64,000 nt of DNA, taken from the NCBI GenBank assembly GCA_016758965.1, contig JAEPRB010000034.1:178735-242734 (forward strand). The letters are read 5' to 3'. How positions within the stretch are numbered: the stretch's first letter is position 1; every line of letters begins with the position of its first letter. The translations under genes and the position numbers were made by a program. The notes beneath the pieces were generated by a model. The model did no database searches. It was given only the letters and a program-made list of their open reading frames with translations, and was not told the DNA's origin. Source of the stretch: Circinella minor (lineage: Eukaryota > Mucoromycota > Mucoromycetes > Mucorales > Lichtheimiaceae). Of the stretch, positions 22,971-34,440 are shown one piece after another.

Positions 22971-24724
22971 TTAAAATGCACCTGCTTGTTGTAACTCTTG
23001 GTTCACAGTAATGACTGCCTGACAAAATCCATGCTCAAATTGCCATGCATTTGCAGATGCATCTTGTTTATTTTGATCCTGGTTACAATGTTGTTGTGCA
23101 TATTCATGCGCCAGTTGTCCAACAAATCCAACACGACTTTTAAATCCTTCAACAAAACGTAATGCCACATCATACCCTTTTTGATAACCTTGTTGGAAAC
23201 GCCATGCATTATCTACGACATTTTTCCCATTTTCTTGCTGAGACCAATACTGTACATGACTATTGTATGCTCCTTGCATCGTCGCTTCTTTTTTATTTTG
23301 AATTGATCCGATTACATCGTTATTGACATTGATGAAACCACCACCAGGTACAGGTTGATCAATAATATGATTCTTGAGACAATAAACTAAACTCCAATAC
23401 CACCCATCATCAGCTGTTTTATATGTCCAATAGAATTGACCAGCGCATGTTTCGTTCCATACTTGTAACTCGGCACGACCGAAATCCTTCATGACTTGGC
23501 CATCATGTTGTCCCTTGGGGATCGATTTGCCATTCAAAACAACGGCCCATTCACCTACTACCATATTACCACGAATACGTTGAGATGCTGCTGCTAGTTT
23601 GGATTTTAATCCAGTTGTTAAGTGCTTGGTATGTTGTTCAGCAGTTTTGGCGTGATCGGCTGGCATATGACAAAAATATTGATGAGTGTCCAAAACACAG
23701 AAATCAAGTTCGGTTTGATGTTTGGCGAGTAATTCACTGTATTTGTCGACATTCCACGCGTCACCAATATAAATGGGTAGCCGAATATTTGGTGTTGCTT
23801 GACGTATTTGACGAATGGTTTCTAAATAAAAGTTGGATAATGCTGAATCGTCCTGTGGTTCGTTTAATAATTCCAAACCAATGACATTGTTGATAGGGGC
23901 TAATGCGTTAGCCAATTTGAGTAATATTTTTCGAGTCAATGATTCATTATGTGATCCTAGCGTAGAAAATAGTTGAGCTTGTCCAGTAGATGAACCACAA
24001 TGACTATCACAATTTTGACCACCTAGCGTATATTATCATTTTTTTTTACATTTATAGTAAAATTATATATAAAAAGAAAGCTTCGTTTGTTAATTATTTT
24101 TTAATGAACAAATACATCTTTTCGAATGTTTGTTACATGAAGTCTTTTTTTGTAGAGTTAAAAAAGAAGAGTAATTTATTGTTTACCTGGGGCACCATGA
24201 AGGTCCACTAATACACCAATATTATGTTTTGCCGCATTATGAATAATAATAAAAATATAATTCCACGCGGCATCATAAACGCCTTGAAATTTTTTAAATG
24301 GACCGGCAAGGTCCTCTTTATCCGCTACAGCCCAATATCCAACTGGAAGCCGGACAGCATTGATTCCAGCATTCGCCAAAAATGCAAAATCCTGCTCGGT
24401 CACAAAATTCTTCCAATGTTCTTCAAGTGAAGACCGTGCCGTTTCACGCGATTCACAGGCTTCCAAGTAATCGATTTCTGAATCCCAATCATGGCGTAAT
24501 CCACTGGATTTCAATGCTGGTGGAGCTAACCATCCTTCAAGACAAAATAAAGAACCAAGGTTCACACCAACCTGTTTACGATGACGATACATTTCGCTTG
24601 TTATGGGATCAAAGGGTGGAAATTGAGGTGCAGGTGGAATATTTTGTGAGGGTGGTAACGGTTCTGGATTACCACCCAGATGTTCATCGATCTTTTTGAA
24701 CACGTTTTTCAATTTGTGAGCCAT
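22971..24724 (-). CDS. Glycoside hydrolase family 5, exo-beta-1,3-glucanase-like, intracellular
   Basis: Two exons (24187-24724, 22971-24022) give 529 residues. GH5 landmarks: GVNLGSLFCLEGWL (start of the barrel), FLANAGINAVRLPVGYWAVA, GVLVDLHGAPGGQNCDSHCG, GLELLNEPQ with the acid/base Glu, LDTHQYFCHMPADH, MVVGEWAVVLNG with the nucleophile Glu, and GQFYWTYK. It lacks a signal peptide; the N-terminus MAHKLKNVFKKIDEHLGG is an amphipathic basic helix and a Pro-rich stretch follows. This matches the yeast YBR056W type of non-secreted GH5 rather than secreted Exg1. A C-terminal helical extension (from about residue 420, WRFQQGYQKGYDVALRFVEG) goes beyond the barrel. It is divergent from the aspartic protease gene over 417 bp. 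Confidence 0.9.
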
Positions 24725-25141
24725 GGTGATAGTCTATTTTAATTAGTAGATGTAGTATGAAAAAAAAAGGGAAGAATATAGTGATACTAAAAATGAAGGG
24801 AGAGATGAGTAAGAATGTTCTATTTCTATTTTTTTTTTTTTTTTTTTTTTTGATAAGGCTTCAATGTGTCTTCTATTGTGTAGGAAAAGAAAAAAATAAA
24901 GAAAGATTAAATTTAATTGTATATATTTTTTAGTAACAAACAAAAAAAAAAAAAGGAAAAACTACCCGCGTGCCCTTTTTTTTTATTCTGCTTAAACAAA
25001 CAATAAAATAAACAATATTATCCGGAACATATAATGTCATGAATTAAGAAATGTCATTTATAAAGCTTTATTATTATAATTGCTCCAATTCGTATTCCCT
25101 TTTTTGTTATGTTCTGAAACTTTTTTTTTCTAAAGTCAATA
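24725..25141. promoter_or_regulatory. Divergent promoter region of GH5 and aspartic protease genes
   Basis: 417 bp between the two start codons, with A/T homopolymers (a T19 run at 24832-24850) and a CTTTTTTTTTCTAAAG leader just before the protease ATG. I searched it for an upstream exon coding a signal peptide for the protease and found none. Confidence 0.5.
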
Positions 25142-27070
25142 ATGTCACTGTTATCACCAGAAGAAAGTCCTCCATTAACAGCTCACTTTAATGTTTTTGG
25201 GGTCCCAGAATGTTATTATCATGTTAAACTTCAAGTTGGCTCTACTAAGGTAATAAACTATTTATATATATATTCTCTATATATACATATGTGTGCCATG
25301 TATATTTAAATATTTTTTCTCGTCGTTGCTATATGAAACATAACAGATGAATCTTGTCCTGGATACCGGATCATCTAATACCGCCGTGATTTCCGACCAT
25401 TGCAAAAGTATGAATTGCACCTTTGTTCAAGAACCCCACTTGTCTGTTAATCCTGAAGCTTTAATAAATGAAGTCAGTGCTCGTTATGGAAACGCAAAAT
25501 CAAAAGCCTCATGGCATGGTTATGCTACAAGTCAAATGGTTAAATTACGGCAAAATAAATCGTTCTTTTCACGTATCGATGTGATTACTGGAAGTGATCG
25601 TTTCTTTTTACCAGGATGCCCGCAAAATCAAGGATTATGGGGATTGGCATATCCAGGATTACAAACACAACCTCAGGATGCTGAATATTTGGATCATGGT
25701 ATATCAAAAGAAACATTGTTTGATTCAGCACGAAATCAGTTAGATATGCCAGATTCATTTTCGTTTCAACTTTGTCCGTTATCTTCAGTAGATCCAGTAG
25801 CTGCTCATGGATTTGATATTATATCAAGTAATGAAAACTTTGATAACAGTCTGGTTACTGCATCCAGTTCTGATGATAGAGAAGAATTGGAGGGAATAGG
25901 GGCATCTATTTGTCCAAAACATCATATGGGTCATTTCTGGCTTGGTGGGTATCCAAGCCGTTTTGTTCAGTCATCTATTACTTGGGTTCCATTGGTCAAT
26001 AGTCATTATTATGAAGTTTCCATGGATGGTTTTTTTGTAAATAATCAAGTTGTTGAAATGGATGATAATTTGGATACCCAAAGAACCATTGTTGACACTG
26101 GTACAAATGATATCATTCTTAGCACCGAGGTAAAATATGTTCTATATACTTTTTTTCGATCTATTTGTTATTGTTGTCAATTATCTTTTTTCTAAAAAAA
26201 AAAAAAAGAGTAAACAAACAAGTAAACTAAATTATGCTTCTTTTTTTTTAGAATTTAAATCAGTTTCTTAATGCATTATGGAAAAGTAATGTAATTACAT
26301 TCGACCAATCATTTATATCCCCAGAATACGAACGCGCATTTTGGATGGATAATGCACAATTGACAGTTCCAAGTAGCTCCGTCAAGCTCAATACTAGCAC
26401 GACTGTATCTGTTTCTTTAGGCGGGCAAATGATTTCAATCCCCTTGGAAAATCTTATTAAAGTCAATCGTGTCATGGAAGAAACCCGTTCTTCGTGGATT
26501 AATATTAGTTGGACCGGACTTTCAGATGGTGGTAATACTAATATGGCAGGTACCGTATTAGGAAACACATTGATGCGTGGTAAAACAACTGTATGGGACC
26601 GAGGTGGCAGACGTTTAGGATTTGCAGATGTTGATCCTCTTACTTGTTGTCAAACTTCTTCTGGTAACGACGTTGATAGACTTTTATCCTCATTACCAGC
26701 GATAGATAAGCCGATACGATATAAAACGAGTAGTGGATTATCAAATACAGATGTTATGCTATTAGATCAAAGTTCCTCTCCAGTGAGTGTGGGATCTCGT
26801 TTTGTATGTGTATTATTCATGGGTTTGGTTGTGATTGCATGTTTAGGTGGATTAATTCACGGAGCTTTGTTGGCATGGAAACGCTTTCATGTCAAGCCAA
26901 AAAATGAACTTTTCAGGAGACAATTGGATATTGGTGAACGTCAACCAGTGATCAAAATTGATTTGCCTTTGCCTTTCAATGAAGGAGCATATAAAAGTAA
27001 TGATGATCATAATATTGTAAAAGACGAAGAGAAGCAAGAAAGAGAAGAGAAAGATTATGAAATCATATAA
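25142..27070 (+). CDS. Membrane-anchored pepsin-family aspartic protease (BACE-like layout)
   Basis: Three exons (25142-25249, 25347-26129, 26252-27070) give 569 residues. Both catalytic motifs are present: MNLVLDTGSSNTAV (first Asp near residue 41) and RTIVDTGTNDIIL (second Asp near residue 287). GLWGLAYPGLQ and HYYEVSMDGFFV flank them as in the A1 family. After the catalytic domain comes a hydrophobic helix FVCVLFMGLVVIACLGG (about residues 490-515) and a roughly 50-residue basic then acidic cytosolic tail. The layout resembles beta-secretase. Oddly, the frame has no signal peptide: it opens MSLLSPEESPPLTAHFNVFG directly before the enzyme fold. Either a distant 5' exon is missing or export uses the C-terminal helix. 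Substrate unknown; likely secretory or vacuolar. Confidence 0.9.
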
Positions 27071-27474
27071 TATTTAGAAGTTCCTTTATTAATTATATTA
27101 AATTTCCCCATCACATGTAACAATAATCTATATCTACTTACAAAGTTCTTTATCCTAATATTGTTCCTTTTTTTTATCATACGTAATAAATACTACCTTT
27201 TAGATACAGTAAATTTGATATGATGCTTCGAACTTGAATAAATCCCGGAAGATATGATGAGAATTTACTACGGTAAAATCCGATTGATTCTTATAAAATT
27301 CTCCTAAACTTGAGTTCATGAGAAAAAATTATGGCGGTTAAGTTCGCACAACAATCCTCTTTTGTCCCGCTTTAATATTCTTTTTTTTTTTAAGATTTAT
27401 GCTACCATTTTCTTAAGGGAATCTTTTTTTCTTTTTTTCTTTTTCTTCTTTGAAACATATACAATAACGATAAA
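27071..27474. other. Spacer between protease and SDR genes
   Basis: 404 bp containing the protease 3' UTR and the SDR promoter, which ends in a long T/C tract (27421-27452) typical of leaders here. No gene seen. Confidence 0.5.
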
Positions 27475-28736
27475 ATGACTGGATTATCTGCTAGTGAGAA
27501 AAATGTTAGCCACGACGCTTTTCTTCTTCAAGGAAAGACATGTGTAGGTAAGCAAGCATTTATTTATTTTTGGCTACTACTAAAAAAAAGGATTACAGGA
27601 AATTAACGGCAGTAAAAAAAACATCCAGTGACAGGAGGTGTCCGCGGTATTGGAGGTGGTATCGTCCGAGGTTTTGCTCAAGCAGGTGCATCTAATATTG
27701 CTATGATTGATATTCGAGATGAACTTGGTGCAAAAGCTGTCGAATCATTATCTAAAGAATTCCCATCCACCAAATTCAAGTATTATCATTTGGATATTAG
27801 TAATTATGATGAGGTATATATAATAAAAAGGGTGTAGGAGAGTGATATTATTGAATTATTCATAGAGAAGGAGGGGAAAAAAGAGGAGGAAGAAGGGGAA
27901 GGGGAAGGCAATGATTTGTTGCTGAGCAGGAGAAAAATAAAAAACTTAAAATGTTGCTACTTTATATAATTGTTTGTTATGTGTAAACACGTTGTTGTAG
28001 GTTCAAATAATTTATGGTTCAATTGACCAAGATTTTGGTGCTATTCATGTTCAAGTCAGTTGTGCTGGTATTGCTGAATATCTACCAGTATTAGATCATA
28101 CACCCGATACTTGGCATAAGGTGATGCGTGTTAATGTGGATGGTACATTTTATACTGCTCAGGCCGCTGCAAGGTATATATATAGGATTGGAGTAAAAAA
28201 AAATTAGGTTTGATTATGTAATTATAATAATTTTTGTTGATCAATGTATGATTGCATTATATAGATGTATGGTCAAGTATAAAATTCCTGGTTCAATTAT
28301 CCTTATTGGTTCTATCTCAGGTCATGTAATTAATCGTCCAGACGCACAACCAGGGCTGGCCCATTATTGTGTATCAAAGGGTGCCGTTGTACATATGGCA
28401 AAAGCATTAGGCGTAGAGTTGGCAGAACATAAGATCCGTGTAAATAGTTTATCACCTGGTAACATTGTTACACCTATTGCTCCAGCGGATGAAAAGAGTT
28501 TGGCATATTTTGCTCATGCAACACCTCTGGCAAGAATGGGGACTCCTGCTGAAATTGCACGACCTGCTGTTTATCTTGCTTCAGATGCTAGTTCATTTCA
28601 AACTTGTACTGATGTTCTTATTGGTAAGTTAAATATCTATATAATATTGTGTAGTATTCTTTTTCGTTACAAACATAAAATACTCATCCTCTCCTACTGA
28701 ATAATAACTTTAGATGGTGGTCTCGTTGCCTGGTAA
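27475..28736 (+). CDS. Short-chain dehydrogenase/reductase (sorbose/mannitol reductase group)
   Basis: Five exons (27475-27547, 27629-27813, 28001-28173, 28265-28623, 28714-28736) give 270 residues, the classical SDR length. Cofactor site VTGGVRGIGGGIVRGFAQAG, structural HVQVSCAGIAEYLP (the usual NNAG reads SCAG), catalytic Asn in MRVNVDGTF, Ser in ILIGSISGH, and the YxxxK pair in HYCVSKGAVVHMAKALG, followed by RVNSLSPGNIVTPI. The last exon codes only DGGLVAW. By family it reduces a small carbonyl or sugar with NADP(H), as in fungal L-xylulose, sorbose and mannitol reductases; the exact substrate is not readable. Confidence 0.92.
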
Positions 28737-28845
28737 AATCCCATAAATGTGTGTATTTATATTTCAAAACAAAAAAATAAAAGAGCAATAATATCAAATG
28801 GTAAGAAGTGAATTATTATATATACATTTTGTCCTTCCTTTTTTT

Positions 28846-30191
28846 TTACAAGAAAGAACTACTTCCAGAACCAAATCGGCCTCCTAATTCACGTGCACTC
28901 TTTAACATTTCTTGTTTTTGTCGTTTATCCATGCCTCTCTTTGGTGCATTCAGTAGATCTTTCTCACGATCAAAAGGTCGACTGGCGACATCTTCTGTTT
29001 CTTTTCTTTTCTTATTACGTCCTTTTTCTCGATGTAATTCTACTAGTGACTTGGGACGTTCCGTCATCTAAATAAAAGAATTGAATTATTAATATATTTC
29101 AATCGTTCTTTACTCATATTAAACTATATATATTCTGTTTACATTATGTCGCTGAACATTTTGTCGAACTTCTTGATCATGTTTTGAATATTTGAGGGGT
29201 AAGTCTTGTTCTTCAGATTGTTTTCGTTTTTCACGGTTCTTTTCTTTATCTGCTGGTGTATCTGTCCACACACTGCGATCTTTTTCTCTTGCCGATAAGT
29301 TACTTGTACTAAACCCTCGAGATTTTGATGAATCCGCTATGTAAATAATAATAATAATAATAAAATAAACATAAGTCTGATGGCCTTTTTTTAACTTGTT
29401 TCTAAGTATTATGTAGATATATATCTTACCACCACGTAAATAATCAACTTCGGGTGGAAGTAACATCCAATCCTCTCGCTGGATTTTCTTTGTTGGATTT
29501 GCAGCATCTGCTTTTTCCTGTATTTTAATTACACAAACACACTGTCAATATCATCTATCAATCTCCCTTGATTGTTAAAAAAGAACATGAGCTTACAGCT
29601 TCCATTGCTTCTTTACTCCGTAATGCTCTTTCTTCAATATCTGCTACTGCAGACCGTACTGCATCCTAAAGCATAATAAAAAAAATATTAGTTTTTACTA
29701 GTCTCTGTCTATACATCCAATGCTTTTCAAAATAGACATACTTTTTCTGGATTGTAATTTGTGGGTAAACTAGGCCCCACTATATCATCACCATCATCAT
29801 AGCGGCTGGGTAAAGCAGGACCTGCTGGTGCTCGACGTCTTCGTCTTTCACTACCATTGTCATTGCTTGTACTAGTAGTGCTTTTTTGTTTGCTTCGTGC
29901 TTGTAATAGATCCGGAGGTAATGCTGGTGCAAAAGCATCTGGATCGTCGTCTTTATCATCATTAGCAGGAGGAGGAGAAGGTGCACTGGATTTTTCTTCT
30001 TCCTTTGATCGTTCTTGCCTTCGTTTAGCTAATACTTCAGCCGAGATAGAAGGACCCACTGGATCTTTACGTACAACATCTTGAACTACTTCTTCATCTG
30101 CTTCTGCTTCATCTAATTCAACTACTGGTGATTGTCGTTCTTGTCGTTGCTTTTTTTCTAATAAATATTTTGGGATGTCCGGTCCAATCAT
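28846..30191 (-). CDS. GPALPP motif-containing protein (GPALPP1-like, DUF3752)
   Basis: Five exons (29742-30191, 29597-29665, 29430-29517, 29143-29336, 28846-29067) give 340 residues. Repeated family motifs are visible: IGPDIPKYLL at the N-terminus, VGPSISAEVL, APALPPDLL, AGPALPSRYDD and VGPSLPTNYNPEK. The C-terminal DUF3752 part has EDWMLLPPEVDYL, RSVWTDTPADKE and MTERPKSLVELHREK, ending RELGGRFGSGSSSFL. Highly charged and disordered. Human GPALPP1 and plant LSR-like relatives are nuclear, of unclear role, often linked to splicing or transcription. It converges with the SDR gene (109 bp between stops) and is divergent from the ZZ/EF-hand gene (266 bp). Confidence 0.88.
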
Positions 30192-30457
30192 ATTTTTTTT
30201 ACGACTCAATGTTGTATGAACAGAGAGAAAAAAAAAAGAAAAAGATGAAAAAAAAAAGAGACGTGACTCCAAAAAAATTTAGGGAATTGCATTAACAGAT
30301 TAATAAATTTCCATCTCCACCAAAACTCACTTTTACTCTCTTCGTATAGCTCTCTTTCTCTTTTCACCTTATATATTTATTTGTATAGAAGAACGATTTT
30401 TTTTATTGCATAATTTTTTTTATCAATTCTAAAAAAAAAAAAAGAAAAAAATATACA

Positions 30458-32655
30458 ATGGCGCTACGGGTTCCACCTGCTATCATAGTAGTTTCTGGAG
30501 CATTAACAGGTATCATTGCTCTTGTTGCCATTTCATATGGTATCGACCATTATTATTCTACTGCACCTCAATCACCCACAACAGCAAATGCAACAAATTC
30601 AAATGCAACCTCAAGCGAAACTCGAAGATCAACACGATTACGTCGATCCCGACATGTACGTCGGCGTCGATTACGATCGGGTCATCATCGTCGGACAGAA
30701 GGAGACCCAGAAGATGCTGTTTCTTTATTACAAGTACCACTATCTGAATCAGAAGAAGAGGTGGCGTTATGGAGTGAGGATGATAATAAAAACTTATTAA
30801 ATGTAATATATGCTATATCAGAAACACAAGCACGGAAAGGTAAAAACGTATTCTAAATGTACATATATATATATAAATATATAATCATTTTTTCTTGAAA
30901 TTAAGTATTGATGTTTACTAACAAACTTTGTTTCAAAACTTCTCGTCCTTTTTTATTTTCAAATTTCGTAGAAGGATATATTCACCGTATGTAAGACTGC
31001 TTTGAATATTGGGATTAATTATATGGATTCATGCAAATTAGGGTGGTTAATATATATATATATATGGATAAAGAGAGAAGAGAGAAAGAATGGATAGGAA
31101 AGGTATAAGTTAAGCTCACACAACTTGCTATTATTATTATTATTATCATTATTAGGTGGCATCACATGCAACAAATGTAGTGTATCACCTATCCGCGGTA
31201 CTCGATACAAATGTGCAAATTGTGTCGACTTTGATTTATGTGAAATGTGTGAAGGATCTAATTCTCATTTAACAACACATGTATTTTTAAAAATTCGAAT
31301 ACCAATACCACCACTTGCCAATCCTCGAAGTGCTCTTTTGCCAGCATTTTATCCCGGAAATGATGAAAATAGTAGATGGACACTCTCTTCTGACAAAATA
31401 CGTGAATTACAAGAGAAAACACATTGTAAGTTTATGTCTATCAACGTAATGATAACAAGAACTAACAGGGGAAAAAACCATCTATATACAGTTGATCATC
31501 TGGAACTTGAAGCACTTCACGAACAATTCAAATCATTAGCGACGGTAGATAAAAATGAACATCATGAACGTGGAATCGATAATGAAACATTTGAACAATG
31601 TTTGGGACCACTAGGACTAGAAAAGAATTTGATTACAGAACGGATATTTGCGTTTTTCGATCAAGATCGGGATGGTATAATTAGTTTTCCAGAGTTAGTG
31701 GGTGGATTAAGTGTATTATGTAAAGGAAACTTGGACGAAAAGATTGAATGTAAGTCTATCTATTGATGAAATTAATCGAGTCTCATAACAATTAGAAGCT
31801 TATGTGCACAATGTAAAAGCTGCTAAATTTTTATTATTATAATAATTATTAGATGCATTTAAGGGATATGATTTGGATGAAGATGGATATATTTCACGTG
31901 ATGAACTTTATCGTATGTTCAAATCATACTTTTATTTATCAATGGAACTCGTACGAGACGTAGTCAGTGCTATGGAAGATGAGATGATGGATAATTTTGA
32001 ATTTTCTGCATCTCAACCTGTCAGTGCAGCATTCAATGTCGCTATTCCATCCTTGCCATCATCCAGTCAAAACAGTAGTGACGAAGAAGATGAAGAGCAT
32101 CATCACCGGCATAATGAACATGGCAATAATATTAATGAAGAAGAGGAAGTAGAAAATTCTGAACGACGTGAACGACGTCGAAGACGACGATATCCAAATA
32201 AAGAAAATTATTTCCAACAACAATATCGAGATCAACAACAACATCAACAATATCATAGTGATAATGATGATAATGAAATAAACGACAAAGAAAACTTCGG
32301 CTATATTAAAGAAGAGCCTCAATTTGAGTTTGATCGGTCACTTTCTAAAAATAAACAACGGCATATAACAACAACAAATACACGAAATATAGCAGTAGAA
32401 CAGCAAGAACAACAAGACGAAATAGAAGATGATGAAGATGTCATTGGACCCTCATCGCCAAAACGAACTTGGGAAGAGAAATTTCCAATTATGGAAACCA
32501 TGTCACAAGATGCAATAAATGAAATGGTGGATAAGACATTTAAAAATATTGATGCCAAGAGGGAAGGATACATTAGTTTGGAAGAATTTCGACAATGCGT
32601 TCAAACAGATTCAAGTATTGTTAGTTGGTTTGAAGCATTGGGAACTGTATTTTAG
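30458..32655 (+). CDS. Membrane-anchored ZZ zinc finger and EF-hand protein
   Basis: Five exons (30458-30839, 30972-30986, 31156-31425, 31492-31749, 31853-32655) give 575 residues; exon 2 is only 15 nt. Order: signal-anchor helix AIIVVSGALTGIIALVAISYG (about residues 7-28); Arg-rich stretch (55-80); ZZ finger CNKCSVSPIRGTRYKCANC...CEMCEG with a later His (about 136-180); EF-hands FFDQDRDGIISFPEL, YDLDEDGYISRDEL and a weaker NIDAKREGYISLEEF near the C-terminus; between the last two, an acidic, His- and Gln-rich disordered insert. The first two EF loops have good calcium ligands; the third has Lys/Arg at loop positions. Likely a calcium-responsive membrane adaptor; function not known. Confidence 0.88.
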
Positions 32656-32722
32656 AGCATTGTCTTTTTTTTAAAAATAATAATAATAATAGTACAAAAA
32701 TATAATATAATACGAATTTTCA

Positions 32723-34440
32723 CTATTGTTTCTTGATACCATTTCCATTTTCATCTACAACTACAGTCTCAGCTACATCGTCATAAATATCAAACCGGCG
32801 TTGGTCGTAAAGTGGAATGCTGCTACGGATCGTTTGAACTTCTTCAGGATCTATATATTTTATCGTTTTGAACTGTTAATACAAAGTATCCATCTTCGCA
32901 TCAATCAATTTATATAAAATTTACCAATATCTGCATAAACGATCGTTTCCTTTTCATCACAGGTTGCAACCACAAAACCCCTAAATTGACAAAATAATAT
33001 TAGTTAGTAATCTGATGTTGCATATTGTACATTCATCTATCCAATTTGAAGAATACATTACTTTGGATCAACTACCGTTGAATGCCCCCATGCATGATAA
33101 GATGCAGTCATATCACGTGCTGGTGAGCAAGCAGCGACATACATTTGGTTGTCCACGGCTCTAAAAATATTTATATATAGTGGTTACTTATCAAATCTTT
33201 TTTTTTCTGGAAAAAGGATATATGAGGGGTTTTATACCTTGCACGCTGTAATAACTCCCAATGCATAGGACCAGTTGTCATATTGAAAGCACCAGGATAA
33301 AGCATAGCAACACATCCTTTACGTGCTGCTACCATGGCTAATTCAGGGAATCTACAATAAGTAACAAGGAGTGTTATTAAAACTATCATTCAAATCCGTA
33401 ATGAATATCGTTTCATGTAATAAATTTTAGACATTACCTAATATCATAACAAATACCCACACCGATTTTACCATACTCTACGTAATTCATTCATCATTCA
33501 TTTCATTAATAAGCAATATTTATAAATTATATTCAAATGTTAAATATATGTTGTGTTTGTATTTACTTGTGTCAACGTGTGTCAATGAATTGCCAGCTGA
33601 TAAAGTCTCGCTTTCCTATAAAATTTTTTTTGCATGAATTTTTTTTTTTCACTGATATAACAATAAATTATTAGTCATTTACAAAGAATGAAACCTTACA
33701 ATAAAACGAATTTTTCCAGGAACATCGATATCGAATAAATGAACTTTACGATGAGTAGCAATCATCTTGCCTATATATTTCAATATATGGAATATTAATT
33801 ATCTATACATACAGAAATAAGTATTCTGCTTCTACCTGTTGGATCATAGACTGTCAATGTATTGTAAAGCTTATCATCATCTTTTTCATCACGTTCAGGA
33901 ATCGATCCTCCAAAGAGATATATGCCAGCTTCCTAATAAATGTATTTTATTAAAAAAAAACTCCCAAAATTTTAACCAAACACTCACTTTATATTTCTTT
34001 CTTTTTTTTTTTTTTTTTTTTTTTGATTACTCACCTTGGCAACATTTGAAAGCATTTCAACTGAAGGACTAGACGACAATTTCTCAGCATATTCTGGGAA
34101 GAAATTCGTTCCATAGGGTGAATTAAAACATTCCTAATAATTGTTTCATTGTTAAATATAATACACATGTACTCATATGCTATAGGTCGTTAAACTTTTT
34201 TTTTCATTATACCGGAAGCACGACAACGTTAGCGCCGTTTTTAGCAGCTTCTAAAACTTGAGTACGAGCTTTGGCAAGATTAGCTTCTTTATCAGCCGAC
34301 CCTTTCAATTGAATCAAGGCAAGCTTAAATTTAGATGCTGGAGCAAGAATGGATTGAGTCATGAAGCGATATTGTTGTTGGAAAGGTCGACTAGTACAGC
34401 GAGAAAGAAAGTTCTGTCGAAGTGTAGAAGAGAAAAGCAT
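32723..34440 (-). CDS. NIT2: Omega-amidase, nitrilase superfamily (Nit2-like)
   Basis: Hydrolyses alpha-ketoglutaramate and alpha-ketosuccinamate to 2-oxoacids and ammonia. Ten small exons (34213-34440, 34035-34133, 33836-33932, 33700-33770, 33567-33615, 33438-33477, 33238-33351, 33062-33160, 32925-32980, 32723-32850) join in phase to 326 residues. The N-terminus [20 protein letters not shown] is Arg/Ser-rich and looks like a mitochondrial presequence. An internal Met at residue 27 could give a cytosolic form. Catalytic triad context: [26 protein letters not shown] and [14 protein letters not shown], with the substrate loop [18 protein letters not shown], all typical Nit2 rather than Nit1. 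The C-terminus ends [19 protein letters not shown]. Confidence 0.93.

Noticed and set aside
32059..32322. Minus-strand frame opposite the EF-hand gene
   Set aside because: Antisense shadow of the Gln/Asn/Glu-rich coding sequence.
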